From: JAGNHN01 sp964590645
GTDB lineage: Bacteria > Bacteroidota > Bacteroidia > Bacteroidales > JAGNHN01
Direction: 5' to 3'
Assembly: GCA_964590645.1 (NCBI GenBank)
Contig: CAZPYJ010000008.1
Location: 74,218-138,217 of the forward strand
Length of the DNA stretch: 64,000 nucleotides
Below, piece by piece: positions 52,350 through 60,755 of this stretch. The position numbers and the translations under genes were made by a program. How positions within the stretch are numbered: the first letter of the stretch is position 1; the number at the start of each line of letters is the position of its first letter. The notes beneath the pieces were generated by a model that was not told the DNA's origin, did no database searches, and was given only the letters and a program-made list of their open reading frames with translations.

Positions 52350-52694
52350 CTATTTCCTGCGCGCCAGCATAAAACTACGGACATAAATGATCATTGCCAC
52401 CAGAGAGCTGATCAACATCAGCCCTACCCTCAATATGGCCATTGTATCTTCACGCTGCAGTGCGCCCCGCAATGGCATTGAGAAACTCAGCACCAATAGA
52501 AGGGTGAGGACCACCACAATATGGGCTACAGCTTTGTTGCCTTTCCGGTAAGATGGAAAAAGGATCAGGAAGATCAATCCGAAAAAGAGCGGGATCAGGG
52601 CCGTGAAGGAAGCTTGATCGGCCCCAAAATAGGACCATAAGCTGATTGCGATCAATACTATGCCGTTAATCAAGGTAATGTTTGCTGGTTTCAT
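52350..52694 (-). CDS. small four-helix membrane protein
   Basis: 114-aa hydrophobic protein with four segments (about residues 7-24, 29-47, 55-75, 88-108) and a positively charged end (LARRK). No family is recognised. It is convergent with the FabH-like gene (6 bp apart) and has 134 bp of free upstream DNA. Confidence 0.7.
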   Translation of the reverse strand: MKPANITLINGIVLIAISLWSYFGADQASFTALIPLFFGLIFLILFPSYRKGNKAVAHIVVVLTLLLVLSFSMPLRGALQREDTMAILRVGLMLISSLVAMIIYVRSFMLARRK

Positions 52695-52799
52695 AAGCTT
52701 GGGTTTTGATCTCCTTTTAACAAGGCTTAGCCTGCTTTGTTGAAGAAAGCGGCCCGATTCCTTTTTTTTCTCAAAAGATGCAAGAAATAATAATGCTGT

Positions 52800-52807
52800 T
52801 ATATTTG
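52800..52807 (+). promoter_or_regulatory. -7 box for the acidic protein gene
   Basis: TATATTTG, exact TAnnTTTG, 21 bp before the ATG at 52829. Confidence 0.65.
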
Positions 52808-52828
52808 CCCCATTGCTAATACCACTGA

Positions 52829-53191
52829 ATGAATATGACTAATAGTAAACCCAGGATTGTCAAAGACTACGAAAAACTACCTGAAGACATCCTAAACCGC
52901 GTAAAACTTCAGTACCCCAATGGTTTTGTCAGCCATCTGGTTTCATATACCAATAAGGAGGGAAAGAAAGTGTCGGCCCTCCCCTTCGAAACAGATGAGG
53001 TGTATTACCTGATCAGGATGACGGCAATGGAAGCCAGGCAAATCATCGAAGAGGATGAGGACTACGATGAGGATGGCGTATTGAGGGATGATTTTGGAGA
53101 TGATCAGTTCGACGAGGATGCCACTGATATCGCTGCCGAGGAAGAAGAAGATGTGGAGGATGTGGAGGAGGATGGCGAAAAGGATTTCTGA
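52829..53191 (+). CDS. small protein with very acidic C-terminal tail
   Basis: 120-aa soluble protein. The first 80 residues look folded (YEKLPEDILNRVKLQYPNGF, HLVSYTNKEGKKVSALPFET), and the last 45 are almost all Asp and Glu. Similar proteins are frequent in Bacteroidota, with no known role; the tail might mimic nucleic acid or bind basic proteins, which is a guess. It has a good promoter box and is not in an operon with a known gene; mtgA starts 87 bp later. Confidence 0.8.
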   Translation: MNMTNSKPRIVKDYEKLPEDILNRVKLQYPNGFVSHLVSYTNKEGKKVSALPFETDEVYYLIRMTAMEARQIIEEDEDYDEDGVLRDDFGDDQFDEDATDIAAEEEEDVEDVEEDGEKDF

Positions 53192-53278
53192 TCTGTCTGA
53201 TTATGGAAAGCCCCGCAAAAAGCGGGAACAGCATTGCTGCTCTGTGAGTACTCGATTCTTCTAAACCCATAATGTGAT

Positions 53279-54022
53279 ATGCGATACGGCATCATTGCAT
53301 TCTTGCGTCGGGGTACCCGTTCGCGCTTTGCTTTTCTGATGCGGCTGATTTTGCTGAGCATACTGCTTTTTTTGTGCCTTTCGGTCAGCCTTACCCTCCT
53401 CTTCCGCTTCGTGAATCCTCCTCTCACCTTGCTGATGATCAAGATGGCCGGGAATGAGCATCCGGATGGCCGCAAATACGGAATCCACCAATCCTGGGTA
53501 AAGCTTGAAGAAATCAGTCCCAATATGATATTGGCGGTAGTGGCATCGGAAGATAACCGCTTCCTGGAGCACCACGGATTTGACCTGAAAGCAATGCGGG
53601 AATCCTGGGAAGACTATCGCAGTGGTAAACGCCTCCGGGGAGGCTCTACCATTTCAATGCAAACAGCCAAAAATGTCTTTCTGTGGCCCGGGCGCAACTG
53701 GCTCAGGAAAGGGTTTGAAGCCTATTATACCGTCCTGATCGAGCTCTTGTGGGGCAAGAAGCGCATTATGGAAGTCTATTTGAATGTGATCGAAACGGGA
53801 AGGGGTATTTATGGGGTGGAAGCCGCTGCACAGCATTATTACGGTCGATCCGCCGCCAAACTCAGCCGCGCTCAGTCGGCGATGATCGCTGCCATTTTAC
53901 CTGCACCCCGCCGGAGGAACCCGCAAAAACCCACCACCTTCCTGGCCAAGCGGCAGCAGTGGATTATGTGGAATATGAACAATATTGAAAGGGTAGACTT
54001 TAGTAAAGCCAAACAAGATTAA
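53279..54022 (+). CDS. mtgA: monofunctional peptidoglycan transglycosylase
   Basis: 247-aa GT51 enzyme that polymerises lipid II into glycan strands. One N-terminal membrane helix (about residues 22-42), then the GT51 motifs ASEDNRFLEHHGFD (catalytic Glu), GGSTISMQTAKN, KKRIMEVYLN and GVEAAAQHYYGRSAAKLS. There is no transpeptidase domain. The start may also be the Met at residue 21. It precedes the FNR-type gene by 2 bp. Confidence 0.94.
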   Translation: MRYGIIAFLRRGTRSRFAFLMRLILLSILLFLCLSVSLTLLFRFVNPPLTLLMIKMAGNEHPDGRKYGIHQSWVKLEEISPNMILAVVASEDNRFLEHHGFDLKAMRESWEDYRSGKRLRGGSTISMQTAKNVFLWPGRNWLRKGFEAYYTVLIELLWGKKRIMEVYLNVIETGRGIYGVEAAAQHYYGRSAAKLSRAQSAMIAAILPAPRRRNPQKPTTFLAKRQQWIMWNMNNIERVDFSKAKQD

Positions 54023-54024
54023 GT

Positions 54025-54699
54025 ATGGCCGCCAGAATCAAACCTCCGGTTCTACAATTTGGAAAAACAGAAATCCGCAGCCTGAATGAAATAGCCCCCG
54101 AGGTTTTCGTACTGACCTTGCCCCGCCACTTTCACTTCCGGCCGGGCCAGGTCGTAGCCATCAAGACCCGGGAAGAAGAAGCGCATCGACTTTATTCCAT
54201 CGCGAGCGGTACGCAGGAAGAGGATATTGCTATCCTGTTTGACCTCAATCCGGATGGACTGCTTACACCACAATTAGTGAAGATGAAGCCCGGCGACAGC
54301 CTGTGGATAAGCAAGCCTTTTGGTTTTTTTATTGATGAGCCCGGCCCGGCCTGGTGGATCGCCACCGGAACAGGCATCGCCCCCTTCCTCTCAATGTTCC
54401 GGTCAATGAATCCGAAAGAAAAAACGCTGATTCACGGTGCAAAAACCGCAGCGCACTTCTACTTCCAGGAAATATTCTCATCCGGGAGTCTGGCGCAATA
54501 CGTTCGTTGCAGCTCAAGGGAAGAAGGCGAGGGATTGTTTTACGGAAGGCTCACCCGTTGGCTGGCAAATCAGGCTTCTTTTGATCCGGGGCTCCGCTAT
54601 TTCCTTTGTGGAAATGCGGAAATGGTGGTGGAAGTGCGGGATCTGCTCATCGAGAAAGGAGTACCCTTCTCTCAAATCCGGGCCGAAATCTACTTCTGA
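54025..54699 (+). CDS. ferredoxin-NADP reductase-like flavoprotein
   Basis: 224-aa FNR-type oxidoreductase: FAD-binding RLYSIAS (about residues 54-60), the NADP-binding ATGTGIAPFLSMF, CGNAEMVVEVRDLL, and the C-terminal EIYF aromatic end. Likely moves electrons between NADPH and ferredoxin or flavodoxin. Close to mtgA (2 bp), although the functions look unrelated. Confidence 0.9.
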   Translation: MAARIKPPVLQFGKTEIRSLNEIAPEVFVLTLPRHFHFRPGQVVAIKTREEEAHRLYSIASGTQEEDIAILFDLNPDGLLTPQLVKMKPGDSLWISKPFGFFIDEPGPAWWIATGTGIAPFLSMFRSMNPKEKTLIHGAKTAAHFYFQEIFSSGSLAQYVRCSSREEGEGLFYGRLTRWLANQASFDPGLRYFLCGNAEMVVEVRDLLIEKGVPFSQIRAEIYF

Positions 54700-54722
54700 A
54701 AAACAGTCTATCTATCTTTCCT

Positions 54723-54730
54723 TATATTTG
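54723..54730 (+). promoter_or_regulatory. -7 box for the OM beta-barrel gene
   Basis: TATATTTG, 21 bp before the ATG at 54752. Confidence 0.6.
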
Positions 54731-54751
54731 TCCTCTATCAAAATAAATCCA

Positions 54752-55441
54752 ATGAAAAAACTGACCCTTCTCATCCTCCTTGCCTTCCTTGTTTCAGGTA
54801 TACAGGCCCAGGAAGAAACCAAAAAAGGTAAAAGCCAGTCGTTTGGGGCTGCCGCCGATCTTTATACCGATATCTGGATGGATGCACCGGATGACATTGA
54901 GCTGAGACTGATCCATCAAGGCATTAGCCTGGGCGGGATGTTCCAGTCGCAACTGGGAGAGAGCCCTTTCAGTATCGCCGTAGGGGCAATGATCAGCACC
55001 CATAATCTTTACAGCAATGCCTCCCTGGACCTGGATACTGCAGGCAATTCTCTTTTTTCAGCCTTGCCCGAAAAAGATATTTCCGGAAAGGACCTGGACT
55101 ACGACCGCAACAAACTGAGCCTGGCCTACCTGGATTTTCCCCTGGAATTCAGGCTGAAAACGGATTCGGAAATCCGTGTTGCCCTGGGGTTTAAGGCTGG
55201 GTTTAATATCAACAGCCATACAAAGTACAAGGGCGATAATCCCCTGGATGCCGAAAGCAAAATGAAGGTAAAATATGCAGACCTGCCCAACATTGAGAAT
55301 TACCGCTACGGCCTGGTTTTCCGTCTGGGATACAAAGCGGTGAATCTGTTTGGCTTCTATAGCCTCTCCCCTGTTTTCACCGAAGGAAAGGGTCCGGCGG
55401 TATATCCGTTCTCTGTAGGCGTTTCTCTGCGCCCCTATTAA
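54752..55441 (+). CDS. outer-membrane beta-barrel protein
   Basis: 229-aa protein with a signal peptide (KKLTLLILLAFLVSGIQAQ), alternating hydrophobic strands (GISLGGMFQSQLGESPFSIAVG, RYGLVFRLGYKAVNLFGFYSL) and a terminal SLRPY. It resembles the small eight-strand PorT-like barrels of Bacteroidota; a T9SS role (PorT) is possible, but I cannot show it. The frame is open upstream inside the FNR gene, but the promoter and signal peptide fix the start. It overlaps the convergent PAP2-like gene by 4 bp. Confidence 0.8.
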   Translation: MKKLTLLILLAFLVSGIQAQEETKKGKSQSFGAAADLYTDIWMDAPDDIELRLIHQGISLGGMFQSQLGESPFSIAVGAMISTHNLYSNASLDLDTAGNSLFSALPEKDISGKDLDYDRNKLSLAYLDFPLEFRLKTDSEIRVALGFKAGFNINSHTKYKGDNPLDAESKMKVKYADLPNIENYRYGLVFRLGYKAVNLFGFYSLSPVFTEGKGPAVYPFSVGVSLRPY

Positions 55442-56064
55442 GCCGTACTTAAGAGAAAGACGGCCAGCAGGGTTCCTGCACCGAGCAGGAATCCACTGTA
55501 TACCTGAGCGGGCGTATGGGCCCGCAGAATGAGGCGTGCACTTCCTATCAGGCCTGAAAGAAAGAAGCAAAGAGAAATCAAAGGAATAATCGAGACATAG
55601 GCCTGAATGTGCAGGCCCAGCAGCATTCCAAGCACGCCTCCTGCGGAAGCTGTATGCATACTGATTTTGTATTTCCAGCTGATCAGCAGGATGAGCAGGG
55701 TAAGCAGGGTGGCCCCGAAAAGGAAGGTACTGTATATGCCTGGCAAATTCAGTTTGCGGAGCAATATCCAGCTGAGATAAAGCAGGACTGTGCCAAGCAG
55801 CAATGGATAAAGCCGGTCTTCCCGTTTTTCGAGATTAAGAGAGGTAATCATTCCCATTCTTTTGAGCACAAGCAGGCTGATCAGGGGCAGAAGAGCAGTA
55901 TTGACGATGAGCACCAGCAAAATCAGCATTTTAGCCTGCAAGGGGATGATGAAGGAGAAATAGGCCTGGAAGGAAAACAGCAGTAGAAAAGCGTAGGCCG
56001 GCATCAGCAGGGGATTGAGCAGGGCGGAAACCAGGCGCGCCCAGGCAATGTGGAATTTCTCCAT
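55438..56064 (-). CDS. PAP2-like membrane protein
   Basis: 208-aa membrane protein with about six hydrophobic segments. KREDR, SMHTASAGG and SARLILRAHTPAQVYSGF sit where PAP2 phosphatases have K..RP, PSGH and SR..H; the two histidines and the arginines are present, but the Pro and Gly of PSGH are replaced. It may act on lipid phosphates such as undecaprenyl pyrophosphate, or be inactive. It follows rpoN on the same strand by 6 bp. Confidence 0.75.
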   Translation of the reverse strand: MEKFHIAWARLVSALLNPLLMPAYAFLLLFSFQAYFSFIIPLQAKMLILLVLIVNTALLPLISLLVLKRMGMITSLNLEKREDRLYPLLLGTVLLYLSWILLRKLNLPGIYSTFLFGATLLTLLILLISWKYKISMHTASAGGVLGMLLGLHIQAYVSIIPLISLCFFLSGLIGSARLILRAHTPAQVYSGFLLGAGTLLAVFLLSTA

Positions 56065-56070
56065 CTTGGT

Positions 56071-57555
56071 TCAAAGTTCTTTGCGCAGCCGGGCCACCGG
56101 AATGGATAGCTGTTCGCGGTATTTGGCGACGGTTCTTCTGGCAATGGGGTATCCTTTTTCTTTCAGGATATTCATCAGCTGCTCATCCGTAAGGGGCCTG
56201 GATTTGTCTTCTGCTTCCACCACATCCGATAATATCTTTTTGATTTCCCGGGTGGACACTTCCTCCCCGTCATCCTTCTGCATCGATTCAGAGAAAAAGC
56301 TTTTCAGCAGGAAGGTGCCAAAGGGAGTCTGAACATACTTGCTATTGGCCACACGGGAAATGGTGGAAATATCCAGGTGAACGATGGTGGCAATGTCTTT
56401 CAGAATCATCGGCCTGAGCCGGGTTTCGTCACCTGTGAGGAAATAGTCCTGCTGATAATCCATTATGGCTTTCATTGTCAGATAGAGGGTAGCCTGCCGC
56501 TGCCGGATGGCATCAATAAACCATCGCGCTGAATCGATTTTCTGCTTGATGAACATCACCGTTTCTTTCTGGCGCTCCCTGCTCTTTCCCTTGCTGGCAG
56601 CATAGGTTTCGAGCATCCGTTGAAACTGGTGGTTTATCCGCAGATCGGGGATGCTTCGCGAATTGACAGTCAGCTCCAGTACTCCGTCATTGTTGTGAAC
56701 AATAAAGTCGGGGATGATGGGGAAATTGGTACGCTGGCTTTCTCCAAGGGAATTGCCCGGCTTGGGGTTGAGCTGGATGATTTCCTGGATGGCCGCTTTC
56801 AGCTCCTCCTCGCTGGCTCCGGTCTTCTTCAGGATTTTCTGGTAGTGCTTCTTGGCAAAATCATTGAAATTACGCAGCAGGATACGCTTGGCCAGGAGTA
56901 CGGCAGGGCCCTGCTCCTCTTTCCTGCGAAGCTGGATCAGCAGGCATTCTCTGAGGTCGCGGGCACCCACTCCCGGAGGATCAAACTCCTGAATGACCTC
57001 CAGTACCTCTTCCAGCTCCTTCTTGTTTACTTCCAGATTCTGGGTGAAGGCCAGGTCGTCCACCATCGCCGCAATATCCCTGCGCAGGTAACCTGCATCG
57101 TCCAGGTTGCCGATAATATGCAGGCCGACCAACTCCTGCTTGTCGGTCAATGGCCGGAGCCCCAATTGTGTGATCAGCAGATCCTGAAAACTGAAACCGG
57201 AAGCAAAGGGAATGTCGCGCTGCTCATCATCCGGGCTCTCATTCGAAACGCGCGTTTTATACTCCGGAATGTCATCATCATCGCTCATATAATCACTCAG
57301 GTCGAACTCATCATCCGTGCTGTCGTATTCTTCTTCCGCTCCCTCAGCAGTATCCTCTTCTGCAACAGGCTCCTGGTTTTCGTCGTTCCCGGCCTCTTCT
57401 TCGTCGCGGGCATCCAGCAAAGCCGGGTTCTCCTCAATTTCCTGTTTGATTCTCTGTTCCAGGGCTATGGTAGGTACCTGCAGCAGCTTCATCAGCAGGA
57501 TCTGCTGTGGAGAGAGCTTTTGAAGTAGTTTCTGTTGTAGTTTCTGTTGAAGCAT
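56071..57555 (-). CDS. rpoN: RNA polymerase sigma-54 factor
   Basis: 494-aa sigma-54. Region I is glutamine/leucine rich (LQQKLQQKLLQKLSPQQILLMKLLQ), region II is a long acidic stretch (about residues 52-100), then the core-binding domain, the helix-turn-helix (DISTISRVANSKYVQTPFG) and the RpoN box ARRTVAKYRE near the end. It reads -24/-12 promoters with AAA+ activators, none of which lie in this window. Starts 98 bp after asnS ends. Confidence 0.96.
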   Translation of the reverse strand: MLQQKLQQKLLQKLSPQQILLMKLLQVPTIALEQRIKQEIEENPALLDARDEEEAGNDENQEPVAEEDTAEGAEEEYDSTDDEFDLSDYMSDDDDIPEYKTRVSNESPDDEQRDIPFASGFSFQDLLITQLGLRPLTDKQELVGLHIIGNLDDAGYLRRDIAAMVDDLAFTQNLEVNKKELEEVLEVIQEFDPPGVGARDLRECLLIQLRRKEEQGPAVLLAKRILLRNFNDFAKKHYQKILKKTGASEEELKAAIQEIIQLNPKPGNSLGESQRTNFPIIPDFIVHNNDGVLELTVNSRSIPDLRINHQFQRMLETYAASKGKSRERQKETVMFIKQKIDSARWFIDAIRQRQATLYLTMKAIMDYQQDYFLTGDETRLRPMILKDIATIVHLDISTISRVANSKYVQTPFGTFLLKSFFSESMQKDDGEEVSTREIKKILSDVVEAEDKSRPLTDEQLMNILKEKGYPIARRTVAKYREQLSIPVARLRKEL

Positions 57556-57653
57556 TGTATTTCAGACTCTCAGCATACTGTCAGTTTACATAAAACAGCG
57601 ATTCAAATCTTTCAGCAATTTAGGCAAAAAGCGAATACTGCCATACGATGGTT

Positions 57654-59048
57654 TCAGAAGCTTGCATTCTGAGGTGTGCGGGGGAAGGGGATCACATCTC
57701 TGATATTGGTCATACCGCTGACAAACTGCACCAGGCGTTCAAAGCCCAGACCAAAACCGCTGTGGGGTGCCGTCCCGAAAAGGCGGGTTTCCAGATACCA
57801 CCACACATCTTTTTCAGGGATGTGCATCTCACGAATGCGCCTGATCAGGGCATCATAATCTTCCTCGCGCTGTGATCCGCCAATGATCTCACCGATGCGC
57901 GGGAAAAGGACATCCAGGGCACGCACCGTCTTCCCATCGGGATTCTGCTTCATATAAAAAGCCTTGATGTCTTTCGGGTAATCTGTCAGCATCACCGGTC
58001 GGCCCACGTGCTTCTCCACCAGGTATCGCTCGTGCTCTGCCTGCAAATCCACCCCCCATTCCACAGGGAAAACAAATTTTTCTCCGCTCTTTTTCAGCAA
58101 ATCCACGCCTTCAGTATAGGCCATTCTTTCAAAGGTGGAGGACTCGATTTTCTGCAGGGTCTCCAGCAATTGCTTGTCATACATCTGATTCAGAAAAGCC
58201 AGGTCATCCTCGCAATGATCCAGGGCATAACGGATCAGGTATTTGAGAAAGTCCTCCGCCAGATCCATATCATCGTGGATATCGAAGAAGGCCATTTCCG
58301 GCTCTATCATCCAAAATTCCGCCAGGTGGCGGGGGGTGTTGGAATTCTCCGCACGGAAGGTAGGTCCGAAGGTATAAACCTTGCCCAGGGCCAGGGCCCC
58401 CAACTCTGCTTCCAACTGGCCGGAAACGGTGAGGTGGGTTTCCTTTCCAAAGAAATCTTCCTTGAAATTCACTTTCCCCTGTTCATCCTTCGGAGGATGC
58501 TCCAGATCGAGGGTGGTTACCCTGAACATTGCGCCTGCTCCTTCTGCATCAGAACCGGTAATGATGGGGGTATGCAGATAATAGAAGCCATTGTCATTGT
58601 AATACTTGTGGATGGCATAAGCCAGGGCGTGACGCAGGCGGAATACGGCGCCAAAGGTATTGGTGCGGAAGCGAAGGTGGGCAATCTCGCGAAGAAACTC
58701 CAGGCTGTGCCCTTTCTTCTGAAGGGGATAGGTTTCCGGATCTGCTGTGCCATACACCTCTATTTCAAAAGCCTGTATCTCAACTGCCTGCCCCTTCCCC
58801 AAAGATTCCACCAAATTCCCTCTTACTCCGATCGCGGCACCGGTATGTACTTTTCTGATCAGGGCCTCATCGAAAGAGGCCAGATCGGCCACCACCTGAA
58901 TATTATGGATGATACTTCCGTCATTGACGGCAATGAATGCAACATTCTTATTGCCCCGCCGCGTACGAACCCAACCCTGGATAAATACCTCTGTCCCTGC
59001 CTGCCCTTCTTTCAGCAGTTTGGCGATCTGCGTTTTTCGTATGCTCAT
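57654..59048 (-). CDS. asnS: asparaginyl-tRNA synthetase
   Basis: 464-aa class II synthetase. N-terminal anticodon-binding OB domain (EVFIQGWVRTRRGNKNVAFI), then the class II motifs: FRAENSNTPRHLAEFWMIEPEMAF (motif 2) and GFGLGFERLVQFVSGMTNIRDVIPFPRTP (motif 3). The end matches AsnRS rather than AspRS. TATTTTTG box at 59069-59076 is upstream. Confidence 0.96.
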   Translation of the reverse strand: MSIRKTQIAKLLKEGQAGTEVFIQGWVRTRRGNKNVAFIAVNDGSIIHNIQVVADLASFDEALIRKVHTGAAIGVRGNLVESLGKGQAVEIQAFEIEVYGTADPETYPLQKKGHSLEFLREIAHLRFRTNTFGAVFRLRHALAYAIHKYYNDNGFYYLHTPIITGSDAEGAGAMFRVTTLDLEHPPKDEQGKVNFKEDFFGKETHLTVSGQLEAELGALALGKVYTFGPTFRAENSNTPRHLAEFWMIEPEMAFFDIHDDMDLAEDFLKYLIRYALDHCEDDLAFLNQMYDKQLLETLQKIESSTFERMAYTEGVDLLKKSGEKFVFPVEWGVDLQAEHERYLVEKHVGRPVMLTDYPKDIKAFYMKQNPDGKTVRALDVLFPRIGEIIGGSQREEDYDALIRRIREMHIPEKDVWWYLETRLFGTAPHSGFGLGFERLVQFVSGMTNIRDVIPFPRTPQNASF

Positions 59049-59068
59049 ATCTTATGCTTGCTTTGCTG

Positions 59069-59076
59069 CAAAAATA
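59069..59076 (-). promoter_or_regulatory. -7 box for asnS
   Basis: TATTTTTG on the minus strand, 20 bp before the asnS ATG. Confidence 0.6.
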
Positions 59077-59117
59077 GCGAAAGCAGAATATATTAAGGCG
59101 TATGACTTTGTCAGAAA

Positions 59118-59753
59118 CTAAACCCGTGAAGCCGAGATAGTAGTGTGGAACTTTCGATAGGTGTTTTCGGATTCGCCCTGAAGGGTGATCTGAATCATTG
59201 TGGAGTTCAGGCTTCCCTGCAAGCTGCAACCCTGAGATATGGGAAAGGGCATTGTCATAATCGTCCCCGCAATATCGTCCCAGGCCCAGATCAGGTTGGC
59301 TGCGGCAGCCTCTGCCAGATGAGTATCGGTCAGGCTTCCGGTAAGGACCTCCCCCACTAACTGAATTTGCCAGTATTGCAATAGAACCCTCCCGGAAGTG
59401 GTGTTAAAGATTAGGGCGGAACTCAGATCCAGGTGTCCTTCTTCATCCGGATTTTGACTTCGATCGGGGAAAACCTGAAGATTGAAAGGATTGCTTTCCA
59501 GGATACCTCCTTCCTCGAGAGGTGGGTGAATGTATATGACAACAGGGTAGCTGTATTGCTTTTCCTCAAGAAATTCGTCCAGCCCTGTGTGCGGATTGTA
59601 TGTATAATAGCGGATGCTGGTTTGCGCATTGCCCTGGTATTCACGCTTCGATTCTCCCGGCGTATCTGGTACAGTATCTTTGTTTTTGTCAGTGCATCCT
59701 GAAAAGAAGAAAACAAGGAAGACGTACAGGATCAGGGAATTGAAAGAATTCAT
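59118..59753 (-). CDS. lipoprotein of unknown function
   Basis: 211-aa protein with a lipobox (FFFSGC, about residue 20), then a Lys/Asp/Glu-rich linker and a mixed beta domain (QTSIRYYTYNPHTG, VLLQYWQIQLVGEVLTGSL). No family recognised. It stands alone, 68 bp after the methyltransferase gene and 69 bp before asnS on the same strand. Confidence 0.75.
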   Translation of the reverse strand: MNSFNSLILYVFLVFFFSGCTDKNKDTVPDTPGESKREYQGNAQTSIRYYTYNPHTGLDEFLEEKQYSYPVVIYIHPPLEEGGILESNPFNLQVFPDRSQNPDEEGHLDLSSALIFNTTSGRVLLQYWQIQLVGEVLTGSLTDTHLAEAAAANLIWAWDDIAGTIMTMPFPISQGCSLQGSLNSTMIQITLQGESENTYRKFHTTISASRV

Positions 59754-59821
59754 TGTTTCTGATTCGTTTGTAACCCCTGAAAATAAGAAGGATCAGGTTA
59801 AATGTCAAGGCGAATACCTGC

Positions 59822-60640
59822 TTAGGGTTTGACTTCTGCCCGGATGGACACATTAAAGCGCAGGTGTGGCCTGACAGGGGTGACAAAGGGCGCGGCTTCT
59901 GCTTTTTCTGGCAGCAGAACGGCCATTTTGCTGTGGCTGATGTGGTACAGACGAGAATGCGATTCTTCCGGAAGCCCATCCAGAATGCCCGCCATTATCT
60001 CGTGCCGGACCGCCTCAGGGTGCCAGGCATAGTCGTGCCAGCAGAGAATGCCATCTGGGTGGAGGAGGAATTTAAAAACATTGCGGGTATCCTCTTTCAC
60101 CGCTTCGTAATGATGGTCTCCATCAATAAACACAAGATGGAAAGTTTTTCCCAGCGAGGCGAAGTCGAAACGGGAGGAGTGGCTCCGGTGGAGGTGAATC
60201 CCGGGATGATCCTTCAGCAGTATGCCCACCTGTGCGCGGTATGCGGCATCCAGGCCCATCTTCTCCATCTCTGCATCACTGAGGTTTAAGGTATGACATT
60301 CAGCCCCTTCCGCAGCTACATTGCGCACGCTCTCTCCCCGCCAGGTTCCGATCTCAAAGTAGCGGCAATCCTTTGTCTGGCGGGCAAGGGCACGAAGGAT
60401 AAGCAGGTCTGTGAGCATAGATCCTCCCTCCAGAAAAGCATAGGGAGAAACAGGGACGCCCTGCCGGAACAAGTCAGGGATCAGGTGCGCAATCGGGATG
60501 ACAGGAAAGCTGGTGATGCCGTAGCTTTTCTTCACTTTTTTCTCCCACCAGGCATTGTCATCCACCACTTGCATTATCCTCTTTGGATTTTGCAGAAGGG
60601 CGGAGAATGCCCGGAATAACTTCCCTGCTTTGTTACCCAT
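59822..60640 (-). CDS. class I SAM-dependent methyltransferase (Methyltransf_24-like)
   Basis: 272-aa protein. RYFEIGTWRGESVRNVA is the SAM-binding strand and loop, LVFIDGDHHYEAVKEDTRNVFKFL is the acidic post-II motif with a metal-binding look, and ILCWHDYAWHPEAVRHE has His/Asp residues typical of the CmcI/Methyltransf_24 type. The substrate is unknown. A TACCTTTG box ends 4 bp before the ATG, so the transcript may lack a leader. Confidence 0.85.
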   Translation of the reverse strand: MGNKAGKLFRAFSALLQNPKRIMQVVDDNAWWEKKVKKSYGITSFPVIPIAHLIPDLFRQGVPVSPYAFLEGGSMLTDLLILRALARQTKDCRYFEIGTWRGESVRNVAAEGAECHTLNLSDAEMEKMGLDAAYRAQVGILLKDHPGIHLHRSHSSRFDFASLGKTFHLVFIDGDHHYEAVKEDTRNVFKFLLHPDGILCWHDYAWHPEAVRHEIMAGILDGLPEESHSRLYHISHSKMAVLLPEKAEAAPFVTPVRPHLRFNVSIRAEVKP

Positions 60641-60644
60641 AGCG

Positions 60645-60652
60645 CAAAGGTA
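60645..60652 (-). promoter_or_regulatory. -7 box for the methyltransferase gene
   Basis: TACCTTTG on the minus strand, 4 bp before the ATG. Confidence 0.5.
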
Positions 60653-60755
60653 TTGAATTATGCTTCCTTCCGGGGGGATAGGATAGGATAGATTGGCTAT
60701 GTCCTGAACTTTCGCCCGGGCTTTGCGTTTGAGAAGTCAGTTCAGGTTAATCCTT

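Noticed and set aside
53205..53235. Terminator after the acidic protein gene (CCCGC/GCGGG hairpin)
   Set aside because: The stem is short and no T run follows, so it is too weak to list.
54437..54751. N-terminal extension of the OM barrel protein
   Set aside because: It lies inside the FNR gene in another frame; the signal peptide and promoter set the start at 54752.
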